A DNA stretch of 64,000 nucleotides from a virus: IMG/VR virus record IMGVR_UViG_3300029448_000001, positions 45,957-109,956 of that record. One strand, 5' to 3'. Below, piece after piece: positions 26,866-35,396 of the stretch (within the stretch, counting starts at the first letter, position 1; every line of letters begins with the position of its first letter). Below the pieces are notes generated by a model that saw nothing but the letters and a program-made list of their open reading frames with translations, was not told where the DNA came from and did not search any database. The position numbers and the translations under genes are program-made.

Positions 26866-27372
26866 ATGAAATTAAATTTAGTGAAAGAAACAAATCCAAT
26901 ATTATTTAAAGAGTGTGAAGATTTTAATTTTGAAAATCCTCAAACTGACCCAATAGAATTAGCTAAAGATTTAAATGAGACAATGATTTACAATAAAGGA
27001 TTAGGTCTATCAGCTAATCAAGTAGGTCTATCATGTAAAGTATTTGTAGTGAGAGTTGAAGATGAAACTCCGTGTGCATTTTTTAATCCTAGAATTGTAG
27101 ACATATCTGAAAATAAAGTTTCAATGCAAGAAGGCTGTCTAAGTTTTCCTTTATTGTTTTTAAAAGTAAAAAGACCTGATGCTGTTAAGATTAGATACGA
27201 AGATGAAAATGGAAATACAATGACAAATACTTTTACAGGAATGACTGCTAGAGTAGTATTGCATGAGTATGACCATCTAAAAGGTCAAGTCTTTACGAAT
27301 GTTGCTCATAAGTTTGAAAGCGAAAGAGGTTTACGAAAACGCATGATTTTAAAGAGAAAACTTAAAAAATAG
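26866..27372 (+). CDS. def: Peptide deformylase
   Basis: Peptide deformylase of 168 residues that removes the formyl group from new proteins. The three motifs are present: GLSANQVG (47-54), EGCLS with metal ligand C91 (89-93), and HEYDH (133-137) with metal ligands H133/H137 and catalytic E134. Length is normal and the C-terminus is basic. Phage deformylases are known in cyanophages and pelagiphages and may speed maturation of short-lived host or phage proteins. It is the last gene before a 65-base spacer holding a promoter. Confidence 0.94.
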   Translation: MKLNLVKETNPILFKECEDFNFENPQTDPIELAKDLNETMIYNKGLGLSANQVGLSCKVFVVRVEDETPCAFFNPRIVDISENKVSMQEGCLSFPLLFLKVKRPDAVKIRYEDENGNTMTNTFTGMTARVVLHEYDHLKGQVFTNVAHKFESERGLRKRMILKRKLKK

Positions 27373-27403
27373 TGTTGTTTTTACGCAAATATGTAAAAAA
27401 CTG

Positions 27404-27431
27404 TTGCATTTTTCTGTAGGTTTGTTACCAT
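27404..27431 (+). promoter_or_regulatory. Sigma-70-like promoter of cobT-like gene
   Basis: -35 TTGCAT (27404-27409), 16-base spacer, -10 TACCAT (27426-27431). Spacer and -10 share CTGTAG, one variable base, then TTTGTTACCAT with the promoter before the cobS-like gene at 29823. Predicted transcription start is close to 27438, the first ATG of the gene. Confidence 0.7.
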
Positions 27432-27437
27432 TATTAT

Positions 27438-29807
27438 ATGACAACAACAAATGAGAAAAAAAACATTATGAATTTAGAACAAAAAAACTTGCTCTATAAA
27501 TTATATTCCGAAGAAGATGTCAACATAGTTCGTAAAAAAGTTGAGACCGCTTCTTTCAATATAAAGACTAGAACAATTACCATGCCTGTCTTTGAAGATA
27601 TGACTACCAGCATGGAAGATACTCTAGGCGGTCACGAAAGTGCCCACGCAAAATACACACCAACTGATTGGTCATTCGACCCTGCTCATAAAGATAATCC
27701 AGATTACATTTACGTTGATTCAAAACTAAAAAGTTTTGTGAATGTTGTTGAAGATGCGAGAATCGAAAGGTTGATGAAACAAGATTATCCTGGCCTTGCA
27801 AAAGTTATGATAAAAGGCTACAAAGATTTTATGAATAGAGACTTCTTTAAAATTAAAGGACAAGACCCTAATGATTTTCTTTTGATTGACAAAATAAATC
27901 TTAGATTTAAACTTGGTCTTGCCAATTTTAATATTGATTTCAATGAAGAGGAACAGTCCTTTGTTGACCGCGTTTCAAAATGTAATAAAGATGAGGTCAT
28001 TTCTCTATCCGAAGAAATTTATGATTACTGTAAAAAAGAGCAAGAAGAAAAACAGCAAGAGCAATTAGAAAATTCTCAAGAGTTAGAATTCGACCTTGAT
28101 GATATTGATGAAGATTCTGATTCTTCCGAGAGCGAGTCAACTTCAGAATCAGATTTTTCAGATGATGAAGATTTTGATGATGAAGATAGTGAGTTAGAAG
28201 ATGAGACATCTGAAGATTCAGAAAATGATTCAGAAAATGAAACAGAAAAATCTAAAATTAATTATGATTCTGATGAAGATGATTCTGATTCCGATGAGAA
28301 TAAAAAATCTGTAGAAACTAGTACTGGTTGGTCTGTTTGTAAAGTTGAAGCCATGACCGATACTAATTTTGCTGAGTCCTTAGCTAAGTCTGTTAGTGAT
28401 AAAAAAATTAATCAAACAACTTTACCAGAGTTTGATATTTCTCCTGTAGTTGTCAACTGGAAAGACGTTAGGGTGTTTAGAAGTGACTTTGCTAATAAGA
28501 AAAAGACAATTTGGGCTAATGATAAAACTCTTGTTAAATTTGAAAAAGAAAATAAGAGTGCGATTAACTACTTAGTAAAAGAGTTTGAGATGAGAAAACA
28601 AGCCGCTTCTCATAGAAGAACACAACTATCTGATACAGGCTCTATTGACCCTAATAAGTTACATAGCTATAAATTCAATGACAATATATTTCGCAAGATT
28701 GGTATTACACCAGATGGTAAGAATCACGGTGTTACTATGTTTGTTGATTTCTCTGGGTCTATGAATGACATACTAAAAGAAACAATTGACCAGGTAATTA
28801 CTGTTACTCACTTCTTAAAAAGAGTTGGTATTCCATTTGAAGTTTACTCTTTTACTAGTACTAACTATGGAAATGAACAAAGAACTTCTGACCAGTGGTT
28901 AAAACAATTAGAGAAAAGTAAGTTTGAGCAAAAAGAAAATGAGATGTATTTTACTAACGAGGAATTTTCAGACTTAACTATACTGAACCTACTATCTAGT
29001 AAAATGACTACTCCGCAATATAGACAAAGGTGTGATGATTTACTAGACTTTGGAGGATTGTCAAAAGATTGGTGGAAGTTAATTAGAAGAGGTAGAGTTG
29101 ATATTTCAGCTATTCCAGAAAAATGGAGAGAAAGTCTTTATTATCATTCTGATTCAATGATGAGTTTAGGTGGAACCCCATTAAACTTCACACTCATTGG
29201 TGCTGTTAAACTAATCAATGACTTTAAAGTCGCTAACAAAATTGAAAGGCATACTACATTATTTGTTACTGATGGCTGGGATAGTCCTCAAGAACACAAT
29301 TCAGAGTTAAGAACTCCTGATAAAGATGCAGAATGGGATCCATACTTTGTTAGAGGCGATACTGTCCAAGGTCAAACATTACAAGATACTAGTTTCCTTA
29401 AAGACAAGGCAACCCAAAAAGTTTATAAAACTTCTGAGTTGGGTCTTATACCTAGTTTAGTTGAGAGACTAAAAGACAGGACAGATACTAGTGCGTTTAG
29501 TTTCTTTATCTCTACTAATAAAACATATGACATACAGGACAACCTTAAAAGACATGGTCTAAATCCTTATGAAAATGGTATTATTAAAAAGTTTAAAGCC
29601 GAGAAGTCTATCTCAACTACGCAATACGGTTATGATGAGTTAGTTATTTTACCTAGCAATGCACTCAATATCGAAAATGACACGCTTGACGATTTAGTAG
29701 ATGATGATGCATCAGTTAGAAAAATAGCTACAGCATTTAAGAAAATGAATAAAAACAGACTCTTAAATAGACTGTTCTTGTCGAAATTGATAGAAAATGT
29801 AGCTTAA
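27438..29807 (+). CDS. CobT-like protein with HExxH and VWA domains
   Basis: A 789-residue protein. The N-terminal part has a metallopeptidase-like H66-E67-S-A-H70 (GGHESAHAKYTP). Residues about 200-290 are a low-complexity Asp/Glu/Ser stretch. The C-terminal VWA domain has a MIDAS motif D437-x-S439-x-S441 (VDFSGSMND). It resembles CobT, the partner of CobS in cobaltochelatase, and more generally VWA partners of MoxR ATPases. The ATPase follows as the next gene. An alternative start is ATG 27468, since the predicted transcript begins at about 27438. Confidence 0.8.
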   Translation: MTTTNEKKNIMNLEQKNLLYKLYSEEDVNIVRKKVETASFNIKTRTITMPVFEDMTTSMEDTLGGHESAHAKYTPTDWSFDPAHKDNPDYIYVDSKLKSFVNVVEDARIERLMKQDYPGLAKVMIKGYKDFMNRDFFKIKGQDPNDFLLIDKINLRFKLGLANFNIDFNEEEQSFVDRVSKCNKDEVISLSEEIYDYCKKEQEEKQQEQLENSQELEFDLDDIDEDSDSSESESTSESDFSDDEDFDDEDSELEDETSEDSENDSENETEKSKINYDSDEDDSDSDENKKSVETSTGWSVCKVEAMTDTNFAESLAKSVSDKKINQTTLPEFDISPVVVNWKDVRVFRSDFANKKKTIWANDKTLVKFEKENKSAINYLVKEFEMRKQAASHRRTQLSDTGSIDPNKLHSYKFNDNIFRKIGITPDGKNHGVTMFVDFSGSMNDILKETIDQVITVTHFLKRVGIPFEVYSFTSTNYGNEQRTSDQWLKQLEKSKFEQKENEMYFTNEEFSDLTILNLLSSKMTTPQYRQRCDDLLDFGGLSKDWWKLIRRGRVDISAIPEKWRESLYYHSDSMMSLGGTPLNFTLIGAVKLINDFKVANKIERHTTLFVTDGWDSPQEHNSELRTPDKDAEWDPYFVRGDTVQGQTLQDTSFLKDKATQKVYKTSELGLIPSLVERLKDRTDTSAFSFFISTNKTYDIQDNLKRHGLNPYENGIIKKFKAEKSISTTQYGYDELVILPSNALNIENDTLDDLVDDDASVRKIATAFKKMNKNRLLNRLFLSKLIENVA

Positions 29808-29819
29808 TCGCTACATTTT
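29794..29819 (+). terminator. Hairpin at the end of the cobT-like gene
   Basis: Perfect 10-bp stem AAAATGTAGC with GCTACATTTT, loop TTAATC. The stop codon lies in the loop. The T run is short (four), so it may act as a weak terminator or as mRNA 3' end protection. Confidence 0.65.
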
Positions 29820-29822
29820 CCA

Positions 29823-29850
29823 TTGACATTTTCTGTAGTTTTGTTACCAT
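29823..29850 (+). promoter_or_regulatory. Sigma-70-like promoter of cobS-like gene
   Basis: -35 TTGACA (29823-29828), 16-base spacer, -10 TACCAT (29845-29850). It is nearly the same as the promoter at 27404-27431 over the whole spacer and -10, which suggests common regulation or recent duplication. Confidence 0.75.
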
Positions 29851-29902
29851 AAAAGAGTAGTTTTTTAATTTGATGATTTAATTTTTGAGGAGAAATTTTG
29901 TT

Positions 29903-31072
29903 ATGAATGTAAATCTTGATTTAGTAAATCAACTAAATGCGAAATACGGTTCGGTCGTTACACGAAAACAAATTAAAGAAATGTTTCGTGCTAACGGTTC
30001 TTTATCTATTGCAAGGTCTGATTATCAGAACTTGATTTCTGATAATTTTAGAATCTCTAGGGGTAAGTATTCTTACGAGAAAGTTTTAAATCCTTCAGTA
30101 GTTGCCACTCAATCAAATGATACTGAATTGAATGCAATGGCCCAAGTTGTAGAAATGAAGCCTCTTGCCAAATCAGTTATTGATTCTGTATCGCATGTAG
30201 AGAGAAATATAATTCCAGATGTTGACCCTCTTTATGTTCCTTTTGGCTTTTCAGATGACATGGTTAAAGTAGTTGCTACTAAAAAGTTTTTCCCAGTTTT
30301 TGTTTCTGGACTATCTGGTAACGGTAAAACATTTATGGTAGAACAAGCCTGTGCTAAGGTTAAACGTGAATGTATTAGGGTTAACATTTCAAATGAGACT
30401 GATGAAGACGATTTGCTCGGCGGATTCAGATTAATTAATGGTGAAACAAAATGGTTTGATGGTCCAGTTGTTCAGGCCATGAAATCAGGTGCGATTCTTA
30501 TTCTTGATGAGATTGATAGAGGTTCTAATGCTCTACTCTGTATTCAAGGTGTTATGGAAGGTAAGGGCGTGATTATCAAAAAGACTGGTGAGTATGTTGA
30601 GCCTACATTAGGGTTTAATGTTGTTGCTACTGCGAATACCAAAGGTAAAGGTGATGAGAGCGGTAAGTACATGGCGGCCACAATTCTTGATGATGCTTTT
30701 CTTGAGAGATTCCCAATTACAGTTGAGCAAGATTATCCTGCCGAAAAACTTGAGAAAAAGATTCTTATGAAAAAAATGAGTTCACTAGGCATTGATGATG
30801 AGGGTTGGGTAGACAATCTAGTTAAGTGGGCAAATGTGATTCGTAAGACTTATCAAGAAGGTGGTGTTGATGAGATAATCTCTACTAGAAGGCTTGTTCA
30901 GATTCTTGATGCCAATATTATGTTTGATAAGGTTGGGTCTATTAAATACTGTATCAACAGATTTGATAACGAAACTAAGTCATCATTCTTTGACTTATAC
31001 ACCAAGATAGATTCTGGTGTTGATGTCGGAGAGACTTCTGATGAAGAGTCTGCCGTAGCTAGTACTGAGTAG
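29903..31072 (+). CDS. cobS: CobS/MoxR-like AAA ATPase
   Basis: AAA+ ATPase of 389 residues from ATG 29903, which has GAGGAGA nine bases upstream; a TTG at 29885 lies before that site and is rejected. Walker A is GLSGNGKT (136-143), Walker B LILDEID (199-205), followed by a sensor-1-type ATANTKGKGDE. Residues 1-60 form a small helix-rich domain. Family: CobS of cobaltochelatase and MoxR chaperone ATPases. With the upstream VWA protein it probably forms a remodelling or insertion complex. A strong terminator follows. Confidence 0.88.
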   Translation: MNVNLDLVNQLNAKYGSVVTRKQIKEMFRANGSLSIARSDYQNLISDNFRISRGKYSYEKVLNPSVVATQSNDTELNAMAQVVEMKPLAKSVIDSVSHVERNIIPDVDPLYVPFGFSDDMVKVVATKKFFPVFVSGLSGNGKTFMVEQACAKVKRECIRVNISNETDEDDLLGGFRLINGETKWFDGPVVQAMKSGAILILDEIDRGSNALLCIQGVMEGKGVIIKKTGEYVEPTLGFNVVATANTKGKGDESGKYMAATILDDAFLERFPITVEQDYPAEKLEKKILMKKMSSLGIDDEGWVDNLVKWANVIRKTYQEGGVDEIISTRRLVQILDANIMFDKVGSIKYCINRFDNETKSSFFDLYTKIDSGVDVGETSDEESAVASTE

Positions 31073-31084
31073 TAAACTTTTTGA

Positions 31085-31112
31085 AAAAGGCCTCACTAGT
31101 TGGGGTCTTTTC
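31085..31112 (+). terminator. Rho-independent terminator after cobS-like gene
   Basis: Stem AAAAGGCCTC with GGGGTCTTTT (two G-T pairs), loop ACTAGTT, then TCTTAT. The rest of the 80-base gap to 31153 holds a GGAG ribosome site for the next gene and nothing else recognised. Confidence 0.75.
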
Positions 31113-31152
31113 TTATATATAGAAAGTGTGTCATATTTAAAATGGAGTTATA

Positions 31153-31992
31153 ATGCAAATTGAAATGAATATCGAGTTGTTAAGAAATAAAAAATTATTC
31201 TTAGCGACTCCAATGTATGGCGGAATGTGTTCAGGTGTTTACACTAAATCTTTAAGTGACTTTATGGTTTTATGTACAAAGTATCAAATTGAATGTAAGT
31301 TGTTTTTTATATTTAACGAATCACTTATTACTAGAGCCAGAAATTATTTAGCTGATGAGTTTATAAGAAGCGGATATGATCATCTAATTTTTATTGATAG
31401 CGACATACATTTTGAGGCCCAAGATGTACTTTTATTATCTCACTATGCCGCAACTGAACCTGAAATGGAAATTGTTTGCGGGCCTTATCCTAAAAAAGCA
31501 ATCTCATGGGAAAAAATAAAACTAGCAGTAGATAAGGGTTACGCTGATAAAGACCCAAATTCTTTGGAAAACTTTGTAGGAGATTATGTATTTAATCCTG
31601 CTGATGGAATTACGTCATTTAGAATTGATGAGCCTGTTGAAGTTAAAGAAGGTGGAACAGGATTTATGTTAGTAACTAGAACAGCTTTTGATAAGTTTGC
31701 TGAAAAATATCCTCAACAATCTTATAAACCTGACCACGTTAGAACAAAAGCATTTGATGGTAGTAGAGAAATAATGGCATACTTTGATTGTGTTATCGAC
31801 CCCAAGACCAAAAGATATTTATCTGAAGATTATATGTTTTGTCAATGGGCAAGGGAAGCTGGAGTTAAAGTCTTTATGTTACCTTGGTTAAATTTAAAAC
31901 ATGCAGGTACTTATATATTCGGAGGTTCTTTACAGGCTTTAGCTACCATTGGTGCATCACCAACAGCAGATACTAGTGTGCCTAAAAAATGA
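31153..31992 (+). CDS. GT-A-like glycosyltransferase candidate
   Basis: A 279-residue protein with an ATG behind GGAG. LFLATPMYGGMCSG at 15-28 and the DSD motif in HLIFIDSDIHFE (about 76-87) fit a GT-A nucleotide-sugar-binding fold; EDYMFCQWAREAG later resembles a catalytic-region motif. Similar proteins occur in many T4-like marine phages. The substrate (DNA base, capsid or host envelope) is unknown. It overlaps the DUF3310 gene by four bases. Confidence 0.6.
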   Translation: MQIEMNIELLRNKKLFLATPMYGGMCSGVYTKSLSDFMVLCTKYQIECKLFFIFNESLITRARNYLADEFIRSGYDHLIFIDSDIHFEAQDVLLLSHYAATEPEMEIVCGPYPKKAISWEKIKLAVDKGYADKDPNSLENFVGDYVFNPADGITSFRIDEPVEVKEGGTGFMLVTRTAFDKFAEKYPQQSYKPDHVRTKAFDGSREIMAYFDCVIDPKTKRYLSEDYMFCQWAREAGVKVFMLPWLNLKHAGTYIFGGSLQALATIGASPTADTSVPKK

Positions 31993-32276
31993 TAGAATAC
32001 AAATATGATGAAAATAATTCTTTAAGTGAAATAAAAGAATATATTGATAAAACTTATGGGCAACATTATTCAAAAAATAATTTTCAGGCTACTGAATTTA
32101 TAATTGATGGTGGACATGGTGAAGGTTTTTGTATCGGCAACATTATGAAATACGCTCAACGATACGGAAAAAAGAATGGTAGGGATAAAAATGACTTACT
32201 AAAAGTGATTCATTATGCGATAATAATGTTACACGTTCATAACTTAGCGAAAGGAAATGATAATGAAATTAAGTGA
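31989..32276 (+). CDS. DUF3310 protein
   Basis: A 95-residue protein. GNIMKYAQRYGKKNG followed by DLLKVIHYAIIML is the DUF3310 signature found in many phages beside replication genes. Family members are sometimes called nucleotide-kinase-like, but activity is not shown. It precedes the sliding clamp gene and ends 13 bases after the clamp start at 32263, so the two are probably coupled. Confidence 0.8.
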   Translation: MIEYKYDENNSLSEIKEYIDKTYGQHYSKNNFQATEFIIDGGHGEGFCIGNIMKYAQRYGKKNGRDKNDLLKVIHYAIIMLHVHNLAKGNDNEIK

Positions 32277-32934
32277 AAACACAATTTCTATTTTGAAAAA
32301 TTGTGCCATGATAAATGAAGGCATACAAATAAAACCAGGGTCTACTATTAGAACCATTTCTAAGATGAAAAATGTCTTAGCTAAGGCTACTATTGATGAG
32401 ACCTTTGATAATGAGATAGTTCTTTATGACTTGAATAGATTTCTTGGGCTTGTAGGTATGCTAAAAGACCCTGAGATAGAAGTTAATTCAGGTGAAAAGA
32501 TTCTAAATGTAAAGTCTAGTTCTACTAATAGTAAAATAAGACTTTCTGATGTAAGTATGATTATTGCTCCTCCTGAAAAAGATATTGATTTAGTTTCTCC
32601 CGAAGTTGAGTTTGAATTGAAACAGAATGATTTGAATCAAGTTGTTAGGTCTTCCTCTGTTTTAGGTCTTCCAAATATAGCTGTAATAGGTGATAGGGAA
32701 AATATCTACTTGGCGACTCTAGACCAAAAAGATTCTAATAGTGATGAGTTTAAAATAAAAGTAGGAACAACTTCTTCTGAGTTTGTTTTTTATTTTGTAA
32801 CTGAAAACTTAAAATTAATATCAGGTGATTATAATGTTTCAGTCACAACAAAAGGCTTTTCACATTTTAAAAATGTAAATGGTAAAATTGAATATTGGCT
32901 TGCCAATGAGGCAGGTTCCGAGTTTAGTGAATAA
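32263..32934 (+). CDS. 45: Sliding clamp gp45
   Basis: Processivity clamp of 223 residues from ATG 32263, which is seven bases after AAGGA; an ATG at 32257 is too close to that site. The N-terminus KLSENTISILKNCAMINEGI and the block LYDLNRFLGLVGML are typical of T4-type clamps. It tethers gp43 polymerase and also activates gp55-dependent late transcription. It is followed by clamp loader genes 44 and 62, as in T4. Confidence 0.93.
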   Translation: MKLSENTISILKNCAMINEGIQIKPGSTIRTISKMKNVLAKATIDETFDNEIVLYDLNRFLGLVGMLKDPEIEVNSGEKILNVKSSSTNSKIRLSDVSMIIAPPEKDIDLVSPEVEFELKQNDLNQVVRSSSVLGLPNIAVIGDRENIYLATLDQKDSNSDEFKIKVGTTSSEFVFYFVTENLKLISGDYNVSVTTKGFSHFKNVNGKIEYWLANEAGSEFSE

Positions 32935-32951
32935 TATATTATGGAGTTTTT

Positions 32952-33896
32952 ATGCTACAAGATATTTTATGGGTCGAAAAATATCGACCTAAAAAAATTG
33001 ATGATGTAATTTTACCTAAAGAGTTAAAAAAAACTTTTGTTAAGTTTGTAGAGCAAAAAGAAATACCAAACTTAATTTTATCTGGTGGTTCTGGTGTAGG
33101 TAAAACTACTATAGCTAGAGCCATGCTGGAAGAGTTGAATGCAAATTATATTGTTATCAATGGTTCTTTACATGGGAATATTGATACGTTGCGTAATGAC
33201 ATTCAGAACTTTGCATCTACTATGTCTTTTACAGGCGATAGAAAGTATGTAATCTTAGATGAAGGCGATTATTTAAATGCTCAAAGCACTCAACCTGCAT
33301 TGAGAAATTTTATGGAAGAGTTTTCATCTAATTGCGGTTTTATTATTACTTGTAATTTTTTAAATAGAATTATAAAACCTCTTCATAGTAGATGTTCAGT
33401 TATAAATTTTACTATTCAATCTAAGCAAAAGGCAAAACTTGCTTTTAGTTTTTTAAATAGATTAAAAAATATTCTTTCATTAGAAAATATTTCTTATGAT
33501 GAAAAAGTTTTGGCACAACTAATCATGAAGTATTTTCCTGATTGGAGAAGAGTTTTAAATGAGTGCCAAAGACATTCTTACAGCGGTAGTATAAATGATG
33601 AAATTTTAAGTAATGTAAAAGATGTTTCATTGGATTCTTTAGTTAAGGCAATGAAAGAAAAAAATTTTTCGTCAATGAGAAAATGGGTTTCTGAAAATTT
33701 AGATAATGATGTAAACGAAATTTTTAAAAATTTATATGAAAGATTTATTAAGAATATAAAACCTAATTCCGTTCCTCAGTTTATTTTACATTTAGCAAAA
33801 TATCAATATCAATCTGCTTTTGTGGCAGACCAAGAAGTTAATATAGTTGCTTTATTGACTGAAGTTATGGCAGACTGTGAGGTTATTAATGAATAA
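32952..33896 (+). CDS. 44: Clamp loader large subunit gp44
   Basis: AAA+ ATPase of 314 residues. Walker A GGSGVGKT (45-52), Walker B YVILDEGDYL near 96-105, and an SRC arginine-finger motif in LHSRCSV. The N-terminal LWVEKYRPKKIDDVILP is the usual clamp-loader start. With gp62 it opens the gp45 ring onto DNA. The start has GGAG upstream. It overlaps the nuclease-like gene by eight bases. Confidence 0.95.
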   Translation: MLQDILWVEKYRPKKIDDVILPKELKKTFVKFVEQKEIPNLILSGGSGVGKTTIARAMLEELNANYIVINGSLHGNIDTLRNDIQNFASTMSFTGDRKYVILDEGDYLNAQSTQPALRNFMEEFSSNCGFIITCNFLNRIIKPLHSRCSVINFTIQSKQKAKLAFSFLNRLKNILSLENISYDEKVLAQLIMKYFPDWRRVLNECQRHSYSGSINDEILSNVKDVSLDSLVKAMKEKNFSSMRKWVSENLDNDVNEIFKNLYERFIKNIKPNSVPQFILHLAKYQYQSAFVADQEVNIVALLTEVMADCEVINE

Positions 33897-34350
33897 AGAC
33901 GTAAAGATGCAAATGTTAGGTCAGTTAGGTGAAGCCATAGTTCAAAATTATTTACAAGATATAGGACATAATGTAAGAAAGTCGGTAAATACTTTTGACC
34001 ATGAAAAAGATTTTACTGTAGACGGAAGACCAATAGAGGTAAAAACTCAAGTTCCTTTCTTCTCAGAAAGTGCATTTACAGTTAAGCCTAATCAATTACC
34101 AAAATGTCGTAATGTTGATATGTTATTTTTTGTGGCAGTACCAAATACAAAAGGTACGTATAAGGATTTTTATGGTGGTCGGGTTTATCAAGTTGATCCT
34201 AAAAAGGCGAGATGGAAAACAAGAACGGTATCTGGTACGAGAAGAATGAAAATTCTGCCTATTGAACAAGATGCAGTTCAGTTAGTACATACAATTTTAG
34301 ATAAAAGTATTTTAAGGCAAATGGAAGAACTATCCGTGAGTGAAATATAA
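33889..34350 (+). CDS. PD-(D/E)XK nuclease-like protein
   Basis: About 153 residues from ATG 33889, which overlaps the gp44 stop and has GAGG upstream; an earlier in-frame ATG at 33877 is less likely. LGQLGEAIVQNYLQDIGH, then DHEKDFTVDGRPIEVKTQ shows a helix with conserved Glu followed by D-x(n)-ExK, the PD-(D/E)XK nuclease core. It lies between the two clamp-loader subunits, where T4 has none. It may be a DNA repair or junction nuclease; specificity is unknown. Confidence 0.6.
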   Translation: MNKDVKMQMLGQLGEAIVQNYLQDIGHNVRKSVNTFDHEKDFTVDGRPIEVKTQVPFFSESAFTVKPNQLPKCRNVDMLFFVAVPNTKGTYKDFYGGRVYQVDPKKARWKTRTVSGTRRMKILPIEQDAVQLVHTILDKSILRQMEELSVSEI

Positions 34351-34712
34351 TGAATGTTTTTGATTATTTAAATTCTATCAATCATAATAAAACTGATTTG
34401 GTGAAAAGTGAAAAGTTTGATGAAAAAGAATATAATCCTTTTATAGTAAACAAAGGACTATCCTATTTTATTGATACCATAATATTCGCTAATGATATGA
34501 ATATGTCTTTTGATTTGAATAAAAAGGCACAATATTTGTATTTGCTAAATAGTGTTAGACCTAGAAAAAGATATTCTAAATGGTTTAAAAAAGATAAAGC
34601 GAAAGATGTTGAGTGGATTTCCGAACACTATGGTTATAGTCATAAAAAGTCAAAAGAAATCCTAGAAGTTTTAAACAAAAAACAAATTTCGCTAATAAAG
34701 GAACAACACTAA
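34350..34712 (+). CDS. 62: Clamp loader small subunit gp62
   Basis: A 120-residue protein in the gp62 position. The N-terminal NVFDYLNSINHNKTDL and the C-terminal helix-rich half with AKDVEWISEHYGYSHKKSKE are typical of marine T4-like gp62. It is shorter than T4 gp62 (187 residues), which is usual for this group. One-base overlap with the preceding gene. It would form the 4:1 loader with gp44. Confidence 0.85.
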   Translation: MNVFDYLNSINHNKTDLVKSEKFDEKEYNPFIVNKGLSYFIDTIIFANDMNMSFDLNKKAQYLYLLNSVRPRKRYSKWFKKDKAKDVEWISEHYGYSHKKSKEILEVLNKKQISLIKEQH

Positions 34713-34723
34713 GAAAGAATGCT

Positions 34724-35131
34724 ATGATTGGAGTAGAGAATTTACTAGAAGTTGAATTAGTTAAAGAAGATGATTTTTTAAAAGTACGGGAAACTCTTAC
34801 TAGAATAGGTGTGGCTTCCAGAAAAGATAAGACTCTTTATCAGTCTTGCCACATATTACATAAGAGAGGTAAATATTACATAGTACATTTTAAAGAGTTG
34901 TTTGGGTTAGATGGGAAATCTACAGATTTTACGGATAATGATTTATCTAGAAGAAATGCAATAACTAAATTACTAGCAGAGTGGAATCTAGTGCAAATTG
35001 TTAATGAAAATATAAAAGAGGAGCCTGTTGCACCTTTATCACAAATAAAGATTATATCTCATAAAGATAAAGATGAATGGAATTTGGTTGCTAAGTATAA
35101 TATAGGTAAAAAAAGAGAAAACTTGTCTTGA
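34724..35131 (+). CDS. regA: Translational repressor RegA
   Basis: RegA of 135 residues binds the start regions of early mRNAs and blocks translation. The N-terminal VENLLEVELVKEDDFLKVRE, then TLTRIGVAS and QSCHILHKRGKYYIVHFKEL (split at RGK) are the conserved parts, and FDL-like LFGLDG follows. Gene order 45-44-62-regA is the T4 order. Ends before a T-rich spacer leading to a small DNA-binding protein. Confidence 0.92.
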   Translation: MIGVENLLEVELVKEDDFLKVRETLTRIGVASRKDKTLYQSCHILHKRGKYYIVHFKELFGLDGKSTDFTDNDLSRRNAITKLLAEWNLVQIVNENIKEEPVAPLSQIKIISHKDKDEWNLVAKYNIGKKRENLS

Positions 35132-35162
35132 TTTTATAATATTTTTTTTGTAGAGTATAGTT

Positions 35163-35375
35163 ATGGCTAATAATAAAAAAGTTTATGATTGCGATTTGCA
35201 CTTGAGAATCACAAAAAAACAAAGAGATGCATTAGACTTTGTGGCTGACCAGAAAAATGTCAGGCCTTCTCAAGTTGTGAGAGAAATCTTGAATCAATCT
35301 CTTCCTAATTTAGAGAGAGATGTAAGAACCCAGAAGGGTGTAGTAGTTGATCCATTGAGTGGTATTTTTTCTTAA
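35163..35375 (+). CDS. Ribbon-helix-helix DNA-binding protein
   Basis: A 70-residue protein with the ribbon-helix-helix pattern: strand KVYDCDLHLRIT, then helix KKQRDALDFVADQKN, then RPSQVVREILNQSL. Such proteins dimerise and bind short inverted repeats. It is a candidate regulator of nearby promoters, including the palindrome between gene 43 and pqqA at 36303-36319. No partner toxin gene is present next to it. Confidence 0.75.
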   Translation: MANNKKVYDCDLHLRITKKQRDALDFVADQKNVRPSQVVREILNQSLPNLERDVRTQKGVVVDPLSGIFS

Positions 35376-35396
35376 TTTTATATCATAGGAGTCTTT

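Noticed and set aside
27438-31072. Cobalamin biosynthesis operon
   Set aside because: Only CobS- and CobT-like proteins are present; no CobN or other pathway gene, and HExxH is not explained by that role.
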